A DNA stretch of 64,000 nt from Centropus unirufus (Eukaryota; Chordata; Aves; Cuculiformes; Centropidae), in NCBI GenBank assembly GCA_013397695.1, contig VYZI01000073.1, forward strand, positions 3,038,837 to 3,102,836. Direction: 5' to 3'. The position numbers and the translations under genes are program-made. The notes beneath the pieces are model-generated. The model searched no databases. It was not told the origin of the DNA and was given only the letters and a program-made list of their open reading frames with translations. Positions 17,700 through 29,267 of this stretch are shown here, piece by piece (position 1 is the first letter of the stretch; every line of letters begins with the position of its first letter).

Positions 17700-18255
17700 C
17701 AGCTGCTGGGGATGACACACAAGCAAGCCTGTAGATAGAAGCAGCCAGAAGCCTCTCGTTTTCGAGACCTTGTCCCCAGAACGATTGATGCCACAGGTCA
17801 AGGTGAGGGAGAGGCAGAGGACAACCCGCTGTCCGGCACAAGGGCAGACACACTACGCAAATATGGACCAGCGGAGCTGTTTGAGGCTGACTGAGGAAGG
17901 TAAAGGTGCTCCAACACCACGGTGCGTTACCAGCCTCGGGTGCACCACGCCACACCTCAATGCCTCACAGCTCCACACTTACAAGCCCCACAGACTCCGG
18001 CACGACTGGCCGCTGGTGTGCACACCACCACACGGCCCAGACCGACCTTCTGCGTGAAACCAAACGGCATGGGAAAGGGACTGGGGGTCAGCACGCTGCT
18101 ACGTCTACCTGAGACAGAGAGGGAGGTGTGGTGGCGGGTACCTCCCCGAGAGACAAAGGGCTGCGTCAGGACACGATTTAATGCACTGCTAAAACCGCTC
18201 TGCAAACTTCTCCCCACTGCTCTGGGAAAGCCCGGGTTTCCTAAGCGAGGGCAAT
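17700..18255. promoter_or_regulatory. CpG cluster in intron 2 (candidate regulatory element)
   Basis: By eye there are about 25 CpG in roughly 550 bases, far more than in neighbouring intron DNA. Many open frames of 68-117 codons overlap on both strands, as expected from stop-poor GC-rich sequence. Donor-like AAG/GTGAGG and AAG/GTAAAG occur on the plus strand near 17800 and 17900. No TATA box or recognised protein is present. It could be an intragenic CpG island, an alternative or antisense promoter, or an enhancer. Function is inference. Confidence 0.35.
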
Positions 18256-21200
18256 GTACTTTCTGGATTTAGGTTGTGTATATTAGACAGTGTTTACTCC
18301 CGGAAGTATATAGCTAATGAAAACAACAACTATGCATTTGTTTTAAGAACTACCATCATGAAGGGATCTAGGCAACTGAGCAGGAGGGGAACAGTACACA
18401 GGAAAAGTATCTTTATTTGAGTAAGATCCCCAGACTGTTCCTAATCCTTTTTTCCAGGATGCTTAAATCACGCTAATTGTTTGCAGAACCTTTGCTTTCT
18501 AAAAATGCATTAGGAAAAAAAACATACCACATCGTCTTTATTCTGTGCCTCCTGATTAGATGATGCTTCTAAACGATATCAAACTAGGTGACCTGCCATT
18601 CATTACCCAGTAACAACCAGTCAGCAGCATTCCATCAATCCAATTTCAGGGAAGTATTTCACATGGCAAACAGTCTTTAAAGACGTTTTTCTCAAATAAT
18701 TTCCAGAAGAATAAATATGTTTAGATACACTTATTCTGAGTAATTCAGCCATATTTACTAGAGAGCATCTCTGAAGAGTTTCTGCAGCGACTGAAGGACC
18801 ACATGTTTAAGGCAGCCCAGGGAAACACAGTTTCATAAGGATGTTGAGTTCAAAATAAGATGCAAGTAACATGGCGTTGTGGTCCCATCAAGCTCCCTTT
18901 GCTCCCACACTCGAAGTCTAGAACCAAGCTAACTGGACTGAAGCTTGACATTCTCTCTGCCAGCCAAGACACATGCTGCACTGCAGGACGAATGCTTAAA
19001 GTAGCAGAATCCCAAGTGATTTAACTTGAATTTCTCTCAGTGAGAGCTTACAGAAACCATCCCCCACTTCCTGAAGCTTCATTATTTGTTAATGTGCCAC
19101 AGCCTGTGCTCAGGAAAAGGGAAAACTAGATAATTTTAAATAGAACACCATGAACAGCCCCAGAAGCTCTCTAATCCAGTCTTTGCACCAAGATGCCAGA
19201 GTACCAAACTGTTTGACTGGACTTCTCCTTTTACCTTAATGACTCGTACTACCTGAAGATAGCACATTTCTGGTGTGACTCAAGAGGTTGCACCTCCCAA
19301 ATGGAGGCTGCCCTCAGTTACTTCAGCATCTCACTCATCACCACAGCAGGCAAAAAAGTGTCCTGAGTTGTAGCACTGGAATAATATAGCATTTCCACCC
19401 CTCATCCAGTCTCAAATGCCATGTTTCATCTGCCAAGACACACATGCAGATCAACTGTAGCATTTCAAGCTAAATTTGTGTTTTAAAAAAACATCCAGGC
19501 TTAAACGGCACTTGAATTTCTTCTAATTAAGAGGAATAAACAATTCGCTAGTCTCCATGAGCTGTCAGGTTATGAGCTTACCATACACTACCTATCAGCA
19601 ATTAGAGAGCAAAAATATGTACACTACTTAAAAAACCTCAACAACCTTCCTAGTCTAGTTTAGGAGACAAGCCTTATCCACAGTACAACCCATCTCTTAG
19701 TCCTGTACTACATCTCGCCATCGCTGCATCTTGCCTAGTGCTTAACAACACACGTAAGAAAATCCTATAAATGGACAAAGAAGGATCAGCTTCCCAAAGA
19801 CGACGTTTATCCCCTTTCCAGTCAGATAAAGGTTGATTTGTGGTTTGAAGGCTTATCCTGCAACCTTATACAGCCTAGTTTTGAACACAGTTCAAAAAAT
19901 AACTTTAAAAGAAGAAAAAAAAACAATTCCATGAGACACCAAGCTCAACAAGAAAGCAGAATTTCCTACAATCAAATCAAACTCTTCAGTCATCATTCAA
20001 TATTTCCTTGGGTTTGTATTTTGAAAAGATGGCCCACTAGACCTTACTTTAAGCAAAGTTTTATTGGCAATGTTTATAAGCAATGTTTAAGTTATGTTTT
20101 ATTATTTTTATCATGATCCCTCTTAACTCAAAGGTCCCCATCCTACTTGCTCTTACTAAGTACAGAAGCCTGATAGCTTTTAACCACAGCCTTGTTGCTC
20201 CTCGTTTTGCCACATACAGGAATTTGAGACAGCATAACAAGATCAGGTTTACAATACATTGTTTTTCTCTTGCAAGCAAGGAATAGAGAAACTGGTAGAG
20301 AAATAGCAAGTGATGCTTCAATCCCTGTGTGACACCACACTGAATGGCACTGGCGGATCTATTGTAAATAACCATTCCAGGACAACATACGAAGGGGAAA
20401 AGCAAGTACTTCTAGGCATGAACACGGGAAGCTGCAAAATCACTGCATTTTAACGAGGGTACATTCAGGAACAAGTCACAGCTGTTTAGCAGATTCTCAA
20501 AGAGGAAGCAAACAAAATAAGATCTGTGATCCTATGGTCATGTACTACTTATATTTTTGTGCCCAGAAGATATAATTAGGCACAATCTTAGGCAGAATTA
20601 TTAAATAATCTGACTTTTGCTGTAAAATTGCTGGAACCAGGAATGAACATGCAAAAGGAAAAATCACAGCTATAGTATTCCATCCTTTTAAACTGAGGAA
20701 GAGGGACACATACATTTATGGTGGCTACTTCTACATGTACAGCCAGTATTCCAAATTGGAATGGTGGAAAAAAGTGAATCATGGTCTCCTCTACTTGTCA
20801 CTCAAACTATGCCAGCCCAAAACGGCTTCTGATTTTTCACGGAAAAGAAAAACCCTACATAAAGTACAGCTTTTAACCAAACAAATCTACAATTTTGTTT
20901 CCCACTACAACCACCATGACCGTGCACGATGCCCCGGTGGACAATGGAACTGGCAGCCCGGTCAGTTAAGAATCAACAATGTCCTCCAGTTCTGAAAAAA
21001 ATAATATTCATGGAAATCTATTTCCATGTAGGTGTTTAGCCATAAATCAATTGATACTATTGCACACACACTTCTTTCCATTAAACATTAAAGGGAAATG
21101 TTTCACTTTGTGCTCTGGGACTGCCCCAGCAGATGCAGAGGTTGTGCTGTCCCAGATGATCCTGGGGAAGGGGCACGCGCCAGGGCACAGCAACCATTTG

Positions 21201-22012
21201 ACAAGCGTTTGGCAAGACTAATAGTTGGATACGTTTCCACACTTCACACACATTTTTTCAAAGGTAACAATAAAGCAACAGAAGTTGGCCCAGCTTTAGA
21301 GGAAGCTAAGTCATCATTCACGTACCTCCCACGAGCCAAGAGAAGACGTTCATTGCATGTGTATAACCTATAAGGGGTCTTTTACAGCCGTGAATAACAG
21401 ACCAATGGGTCCCAAAAGAGAACAAAGTCAAACCAGCAGTGCTATAGTGCCCAAATGTTACTGCTGCCTTATAAAATGCTTGGGAATCATCACTTTGCTT
21501 TCCATCTGCAGGCCAATATTAAGCAAGCAGTTTTGTTCCCCCCAATAAAAGCAGCCAGCAGAGAGCACTAAGCAATTCCCTCCTGAACGGCACAAAAAGT
21601 CCAGCTGCAAGCACCCAGCAGCATGGGCTGGAGGGGCAGCTTCAGTGACGCGGTGAAACCAAGTCTCAGAAGCTCCCCTCCTTTTTCCCAAGCACAGTCA
21701 GCTCAAATGGAACGCTTCCCAGCCACCCTGAAAACCAGCGTCCAAACAGCTGCACTGGATGGCACAGATGGAAGGACCGACTCGATGCTTTGGTAGGTGC
21801 TTATCTGCTGCTCTACCAAACAACGTTCTTATCAGCGTCACCTCCCACTACAATTCCTTTCTGCTTGGCCCTTATGCCACTGAAACACTGACAGAGATAA
21901 GAAAACCCTGATTCAGTGTGAAAAAGGAGTATATGGCGACTGTTGGCTTACTGAAACTTGAAATAGAAGGAAAATTAATTTCAGGCAATGATCTAATCAG
22001 ATGCATCTGAAG

Positions 22013-22040
<28 letters not shown>
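22013..22040. repeat. Poly(A) run, 28 bases
   Basis: This is the longest homopolymer in the window, in intron 2. No element with a recognisable body lies on its 5' side. Its length is likely to vary between individuals and to be uncertain in the assembly. Confidence 0.9.
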
Positions 22041-22043
<3 letters not shown>

Positions 22044-22137
22044 TCCAATATTTGACTTTCCAGCAGGTTAGCGATGGATTTCATTTGTGATATATCTTAC
22101 AGATATGAGTGGCTTTCATTAAAAAAATAAAAAATTG

Positions 22138-22175
22138 CACCCTTGATTTCAAGGGTGAAAAACACCCTTGATTTC
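22138..22175. repeat. Palindrome plus direct repeat (cacccttga)
   Basis: cacccttga and its exact reverse complement tcaagggtg flank a 2-base centre (22138-22157). A further direct copy, cacccttgatttc, follows at 22163-22175. The three arms could form alternative hairpins. Confidence 0.8.
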
Positions 22176-25100
22176 TTTGTTGCACAAGATTATCAAGAAG
22201 TCCTTTCAGAGCAATGTTCACAATCCTGCAATTTTTGGCTTTGACTTCAGAAAACAAGAGGCTGCATCAGGGCTCTTAATTTAGTATTTAATGAGGTATC
22301 TGGAGCCTTTGGCCAAATACTCATTCAGCAGAAAAGAAGTTTTAATGGCCTAAAAAGACATTGAAGACAATGTGTTCAGACTGCCCTTCTACCAGACTAT
22401 GGAATGGGAACCAGCACATGAAGGAATCCACTACAGCCAACAACTACCAAAGCCAGCAACTTCCCCCATATCCTAAAAACAGGTTCAATTCCTGCATCCA
22501 CAAATAAAAAGTCAGAATCAAGAAAGACAGGAAACAATAGTTCCCAGCTCAGTTCCATCCGCTCTGTCAAAGCAACTGCCCTGCCCCATCCCAAGAAGGC
22601 TGACATTTGTGTTTGCTCTCTCATGGCACATAACCAAGTATCAAGGGGGCTTGGTAGGTTGGTTTGATTTTTTTTTTTTGTTTGTCCATGTGTTGATTTG
22701 GAGGGGTGGGGTTTAATTGTATCAGCTGAACTGTACAGGAATTACAGACAGATCCTATGTGTATTCATTTGTGGTCATGAAGGGAATTTCTCAACAGAAC
22801 AGCTGACGAGGCAACCCTTACACGTGCTGAGCGATTTATACATACCGTGGAGAAGCTGGTATACACCAAGTTAACAGCAGCTTTCATAAGCAGACAGATA
22901 AGCACGGTACAACTTCTTGCAACCTTGGTCTCTATCACAGTACAGGAAGAACAGGATGTGAGGCAAATGCCACAGAGATAACTGTCAGCTCTTTATTAGG
23001 ACAGGGAGCATCACCCAAGGCAAGGTTAAGCTAAACAAAAAGGTGCAAGTTGCTTTGCCACATTTAGAATATTTGTGTCTGCTGACAAGCAAGGGCAACC
23101 CAAGAGAACCAGAGAGAGGACATTATCTTTCTAATGATACAGATAGATACAGATGATGCTCTAGTTCTGCAGAACAACCTGGTTTCTTCACATACTTTGG
23201 GCATATGGAAAGTACGTATGGAAGCAGAGCTTGCAAAGATTTGTAGACATAAAGTGGCAATTTCTCCCGAGTTTGTAACTGTTTCCTCTATCACGTTTAG
23301 CCCCTACAGCTTACCATGTGCCATGGAAGGCTCCAAAGCTTTCAGGATACATGGAGCTACTGCAGCATGAGGCTGAAAAGAGTCACACCAAGAGTCCGTT
23401 CAGAGCTGCACCACCCTCCAAAATAAAAAGGATTTCCCCAGCTTTACGTACTAAACCTGCCGAGCTTCGCCTTGCGGCAACTGTTCAACATTACACAGCC
23501 ACTACCCAGAGAAAGACCAACTGACACGGTGACAGTCACACTCAAATAGTTGTAGACTACCCCTATGTCACTGCTTTGCTTCCTTTTTGTCAAAGTACAC
23601 AAGCACTAGTCCTTCAATCTCTCATTTTAGCCTGCCTGCCTCATTTCCCTGACCACCTCAGCCAGGAGATACCCCAGCAGTGACCCTCTTGTGAGCAGCC
23701 ACCAACCATTTGCTAGTTCTGGCTGATTTTCTTTCCAGTTAACAGTCCTTTTCCGCAGCCCTTCACATCAGAGGACAAGATCGGAGTTTTAAGCATCCTC
23801 TTGTTTTTTTTTAAAGAGGCAACTTGAGTGTAAAAGTACCTGGACAGCTGTCATCACTAGGGGAATCTGGACAGGTCTTTTGCTCCCATCCATAAAAGTG
23901 CACTAAAGTACTTTACATAATTGCTTCATTCTAGAGATGAGCGCCCACATTCATTAGCAGCTCATTTGTCACATTTCCTATTCTCTTTCTACTTCTTGGC
24001 TTTCTGAGATGAATTTGGACTGTATTGTGATCACATACTGTATTTTTGGATTAATGGGATACCACAATCCACAGGGTAGACAAACACTCTCCAGGAGAAA
24101 GCTCTTTCCCTCAAAAAAGAAGCATCCCTGCTGTACATTTGCTGCCTTGTCCCTTCAAGAATCAGAAACTTGCAGAGCACCTCCCAGCTCTTGTGCTCCT
24201 CTTCCCTGGCATCGACCACCACTTACTGTGTTCTCAACTTGCCCCTGCTTAGTTCACCCCTTCAAGTCTCAGAAAATTTCAGCAGAGCTTCTCTGAGACC
24301 TACGCTACACCAGTTCTGAGTGGTTGCTCACCCAGCGGAAAAGGCCCATGTACTTGGGGGCGGGGGTGGTGTGTCCATGTGATACAACCCAGGCTACAGC
24401 TGGAAGTTTCAGAAGTCCGACAAGAAAAGAGAAGGTTTGCACATTTCATTATTTCCCCTGACTTTAGCCAGGCAACCCCACCGTGGAAACAGAAGTAATT
24501 TGGCTTTCTGCTAGCAGGCAGCATGTGAACTAAGCATGCAATGAATTAGACACAGATAGTGACAGGCAACATTCTTCTAAACTTATTCAGGAATTGATTT
24601 TTTTTTTTAAGCTCTAAAAGCTTCCAACTTTTAATGGTGACAAAAGACGCAAACTTTTTTTTGAGTTATGTTTTTGAGCATATTTTCTTTGCAACAGTCC
24701 TTATTTTGCTTTGGGCAGAGCTTCAGATGCAGAAAACTTCAATGCCCAATCTTAAAGGGGTGCAGCATTTCCTGGTGCAAATCATCATTTCTTTAAAAGG
24801 AGTCTATTGCTTCCTTTGTGCTTCAAAAGGCATGGTTTTAAATGCTGAGCTATTTAAAAACCGTTTATGTTGAGGGGGAATGAAAAAAAAGGGGGGGGGA
24901 GAGTTGCTACACCCGGCTCTGCAGCTGCTCCAACATAAAAATGTTACTGGTCGGCACTTGCATTTAAGTTTTGACCCAGTAAACAAGGATGTCCCTGTCA
25001 ACCTCCCTCTCCTCTGATGGATCTGGCTCTGTCCCATACTCAATAGCTTCAAGTTGATGGAAGTGAAGCAGTAAAACATTTATCTTGAAGTACATGTCGA

Positions 25101-26311
25101 AGTCAGCTCTTGTTTCCAAGAGGGGGGGAAGAGGGAAGAACAACCAGGAAATTGCAAGTCGAAAGAGCAAAAGAACACAGGCCCAAATTCCCAGAGGAAC
25201 AGTTTTCCCTTGTCAAATATTCAAGCTACAAAAAGCCGATTTTTTAACTCCTCTACTAAAAGACACTGATTTTCAGAATGAACGGAGGGATGATAGGATT
25301 TTTTTAATTTCGTTATTTAAAGAATTAACTTGTTGGCTCGGGGACCCATGCAGGAATGACACAAATTAACAACTTGAGTTTAAATAGCAAAGTAGAATTT
25401 CCTTTAATACACACAGGAAATAAACATAATGAAGCATAAATTGCATGCAGAGCACAAATACAGTGTCTTCTTTAATTCATCAGAGTGTGCAAATAAAATC
25501 CTGGGTTTATTTAGTTGCAGCACACCTGAGGAAACATCATATTCTAAATGCTAAGGTCTTCATTACTTCCCAGCTTCAATGTCCAAGGTCGTTCCTGGTG
25601 TCTCCAATTGCAGGCTGACCCTCCTTTCCCTGTCCAGACCAAGCATTCATTGATCTTCCGTAAAACTGCTACAAAAGAAAATACACCCTACTCCTGACAG
25701 CTTACATCCCACAGGTACACATATCTACAAAGTAAAAGACCTGGATTTTCCTGTTCCAACCTCTTCAAGGAAAATTTCTTCTTGGTTGCTGCGACTGAAG
25801 GCAACCTACACCATGGCAGAACTGCTGCTCTGCTACTACCGAGCATCTGTGGATGGACAAGGAAGGAGTGGTTGCCAGAAATCACATGGGGCTTAAGGCC
25901 TTCTTTGGTTGCCTTTTTACACCTGTGTCCTGTAGGGGAAGAAGAGACAGCACACCCTAACAGCGTAGCACTCAGGCTGGCTCCGCTTTCACATCCAAGA
26001 TCAAAGCCAGCTCCAGTTCCACCCAAAATTTCCCTTCTAAGTGTGACCACTCTCAAGGCAAATAAAAGCAAAGCAAAGCACCGAACAGGGACAGAAGCAT
26101 GCAACATAACTGTGACTGCAACAGAAAGCCTGGAAGTAAGGAGTCTAGAGGTAAATATTCCTTAGTATCTTTAAGTGAAGCCTTGATGCTCACACATTGG
26201 ACCAAAGCATGGACTTGCTGTCCTCTTTCCCCTAAATCTTGCCAAACAGGGTGAGAAGGATCACTTATACTGGAATAGTTTGCCAGCTTCTCCAGAACAG
26301 TGATATAATCT

Positions 26312-26333
26312 CTGCTCTGTGATATCAGAGCAG
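26312..26333. repeat. Short inverted repeat (8-bp arms)
   Basis: ctgctctg and cagagcag flank a 6-base loop. It is isolated in intron 2 and is probably a chance hairpin. Confidence 0.6.
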
Positions 26334-29099
26334 CTTGGAAAGGTCAAATCAACTTGGCAAAGCTCAAAGTCAGTATCCAGCGGTTTGGCCCAAAAGCTGA
26401 GCTGTACACACACAGCTCTGTATATCGGGTGCAGTAAATTATGTGCAGGTCACTCCAGATCCACACATTACCTCCGAAGGACAACTATGACCACAGAAAA
26501 TACAGATGCAACTGGGCAGGCTTCTGCACTGGCTGCCCAGGTAAAAACCACTCCTGGAGCTGTTCACTGCCTCTGTGTGCTCAGAGTGGTGCTCTCACCA
26601 CGGTGCCATTACACATGTGAAGCCTCTTTGTTTGCTCTCAACAAGAAATCAAAGTTGAATTACCTTTTTCCTATAGAAGCAAGTAAAGTTTCCCTCTGTA
26701 AAATTAGGTTCCAGTAAAAAGAACAGAGCATACCACTCCATCACCCAACTTCTCATGAGTGCTTTTTCCAGGAGGTACACAGCTAGGAAAAACAGTGCAG
26801 CTGCTAATCAAGATGAGATATCCAGCCACTTTGCCTGGAGTTATTCTGGAAAACATGCATAGAGAACTGAAACATCGTAGGGGAACAGAAACTGCCTCCA
26901 GGTCAGAAGAGCCACAGGATTTTCTTCTATAGAAGGAAGAAAGGTTTTTTAACCAGAAAAACTATCAAATTGTACCTTATCACAGATACCCACTTTGTGT
27001 TGCAAAACCTAGAATAGAACAAATGACTGACAATGCCTCAGATCTGTGTTTCTAGGCAATACTTCTTTCACGGAGAAGAATTCAATTTTGAGAATATGTT
27101 CATCTCCATGCTTTGGTGGCATGAAAATATTCACAACTGATACAAGCACCGGGAAAGACACCCTGGAGACCTCAGAGAATTTAGAAACTGTCTATTAAAG
27201 CAGCCACATAACAGATTTAAGAGAGGCAGCCGAAGCATTTGTGAGAAACATTTCAAAACAAACAGCTGAGCTGGTATGCGTGCATTATCTGTATCCAGTT
27301 TAATTCCACAAAATTAGTCTGCAGAGGTTCATTTATAAGCAAGGATTTATTTCAGGAAAGACTAACCAGAAACTACAAGCAAGTGACCTTGCTAAACACT
27401 CCTCAAAAGCTCTACAAAGCCCCGTTTGTTCACAGACTTTAGCAAACAGTTCGTGTATCAGGTGACTCAATAGCTTTCAGAGTAGTGCCTTCAACTCAAC
27501 CAGCAAACAGGAGGAGGGTTAACACCTTTTGTGCTCCTATCAAACGTTCTGGCTTTTCCCCTGCTTAGTCACATCAGTGAGCCAATGAGAATTTAACAAT
27601 AATCACACACAGTGCAGCTCTGAAACAGAGAGGACGATGTGCTCAGTATGAAAGGACATCCAACATTTGGGAAAGCCAGCAGGTCCAGTCCTTTAATCCG
27701 GTCATTTCTTCAGAGGCAAACATAGCCCCAGCATCAAGATCTCTCTGAATACTTGACAGAACAAGAAACTTGGCTACAGCAGTTGTATTTCCTCCTACTT
27801 TCCTGTTTCGGTAGCAGGCAACTTTTTAAACACCCAATACAGCTTCTAATGCTGCATAGTTCCTCGCACATAGTAACTTGACAAGCCTTTTAGCAAGGTT
27901 TGTCACTAGCAGAGCCCTTCCGTATGCACTGGAATCTTCTCCCTGCTGATGTGCCTTCAGTGAACCACTGTGCTGCCATGTAACAGAAAAATTTTTAGAA
28001 ACCACAAACAAGAGGTTTGCAGGGCCTCTAGGGAGAGACACAGCAGAGGCCATGAGATGCATTTTCTTTCAAGTATTTGGTCCAAGGTGCACCACTAACA
28101 GAGCATTGGTTGACCAACAAAGGCTTTAAATTTGGCGGCTGCACTGAAGAACATTTTAGGTTGAATTTTCAGAGTTTTTTTTGTAATGAAGTAAGACATA
28201 AAGCTCAAAGATCCAACTGGATTTCAACAAAAGCATATGATAGAGTGGTCACTGGGCCCTCAACTAGTGACCAAAGTCCACTTCAGAACAGCAACGTAAA
28301 GGTGAAATAACAGAGGATCCTGACCCTCCCTGCCTTGGCACTAGCACAGCACCCACCTGATTACACAAGAAGCCACTTCCAGGTTAAACACAACAGATGG
28401 GTTTTGGCTGAGCTACCACACAGCTGGACCGGTGCTAGATCAGGTAGAAGGAAGGCAGCCCCAGCTACCCCGCCAGCAGCAGCCAGCTAGGGTGAAGCTT
28501 CAGCCATGGGAACACAGGGCTGTCACTGACAGGGACAGGCCTGTTATTTCCCACCATGTCCTCCCTGCACTAACTCCAGGAATGCAGCAGCCACGGTGCA
28601 AGCCAGCTCAGCTCACTCATGCAGCTGCCTTGACTGGGACAGAGTTTGGCTCGAGCTGGTAGTGGCAGCAAGGGAACCCCTCTCCCTCTCCAAACAGCCC
28701 GTGAAATTACATCCTGCAAGGGTAAACAGATGAGATCACTGCAGACATTGCAACATTAAATAAGATACCATCACTCCTGTGGTCCTTCTATCTGGATTTC
28801 CTTCAGAAACAGAGTCCTTATCTCTACCCCTCCTGCAAATGCAGCTTCAGAACTTAGAATCTTAATTATTAACTCCTTTTTTTTAAACCAAATATAATTC
28901 CAGTGCTTCTTGATAAAGGAACTGTTCTACTTCAGTCATGATCTCCATCAAAAAAAGTGGCTTTCATAAATATTAAAAAAGCCTTACCATTTCCTATCAT
29001 TTTACTTGGAAAATTCAAAGTCTACCCAGCACGATAACACAAAAGACAAGATAATGCCTCCTCCACTGTTGTCAGCCGTCTATTGGAAAAAAAATTTAC

Positions 29100-29267
29100 C
29101 TGGGAGATATGGTTGATGGAGGACTCCATCCTCCGTAGCTGGGATGCCTGGATGTCCAGCAGCTGTAATACATTGTTGGCCAGTGCATTGATCTGATAAG
29201 CAACACTGGCTAGAGATTGAGTTGTGTAGGCTTTGGTCTCTTCTAACGCTTTCCTTTTATCTGAAGC
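29100..29267 (-). CDS. ABI1: ABI1 coding exon 2 (residues 40-95)
   Basis: This is a 168-base, 56-codon exon starting ASDKRKALEETKAY and ending RRMESSINHISQ. It is preceded by a T-rich polypyrimidine tract and TTTTACAG, and followed by the donor GTAAAT, phase 0 on both sides. It encodes the main part of the WAVE-binding helix and overlaps the t-SNARE-like coiled coil (about residues 45-107 in the human protein, from memory). Heptad-like hydrophobic spacing is visible in VAYQINALANNVLQLLDIQ. In the known WAVE complex structure this helix pairs with the WAVE protein in a long bundle. The only difference I recall from human is serine for threonine at residue 41. Its symmetric phase means skipping would keep the frame but delete the core helix. 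Confidence 0.97.

Larger units (their letters stand above)
18256..29099. other. ABI1 intron 2 up to exon 2, no gene
   Basis: This is intronic DNA of mixed composition. It holds a 28-base A run and a palindromic repeat near 22.0-22.2 kb, a hairpin at 26312-26333 and a GC-richer stretch at 28430-28680. No exon with plausible splice sites and recognisable product was found. Open frames such as those at 25688-26165 overlap on both strands and match nothing known. Confidence 0.65.

Noticed and set aside
25688..26165. 127-139 codon frames on opposite strands
   Set aside because: Mutually overlapping on both strands inside intron 2, with no recognisable protein; chance frames.
26660..26720. Another MIR-like stretch (tttccctctgtaaaat)
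   Set aside because: The match is too short and the neighbouring blocks are not in place.
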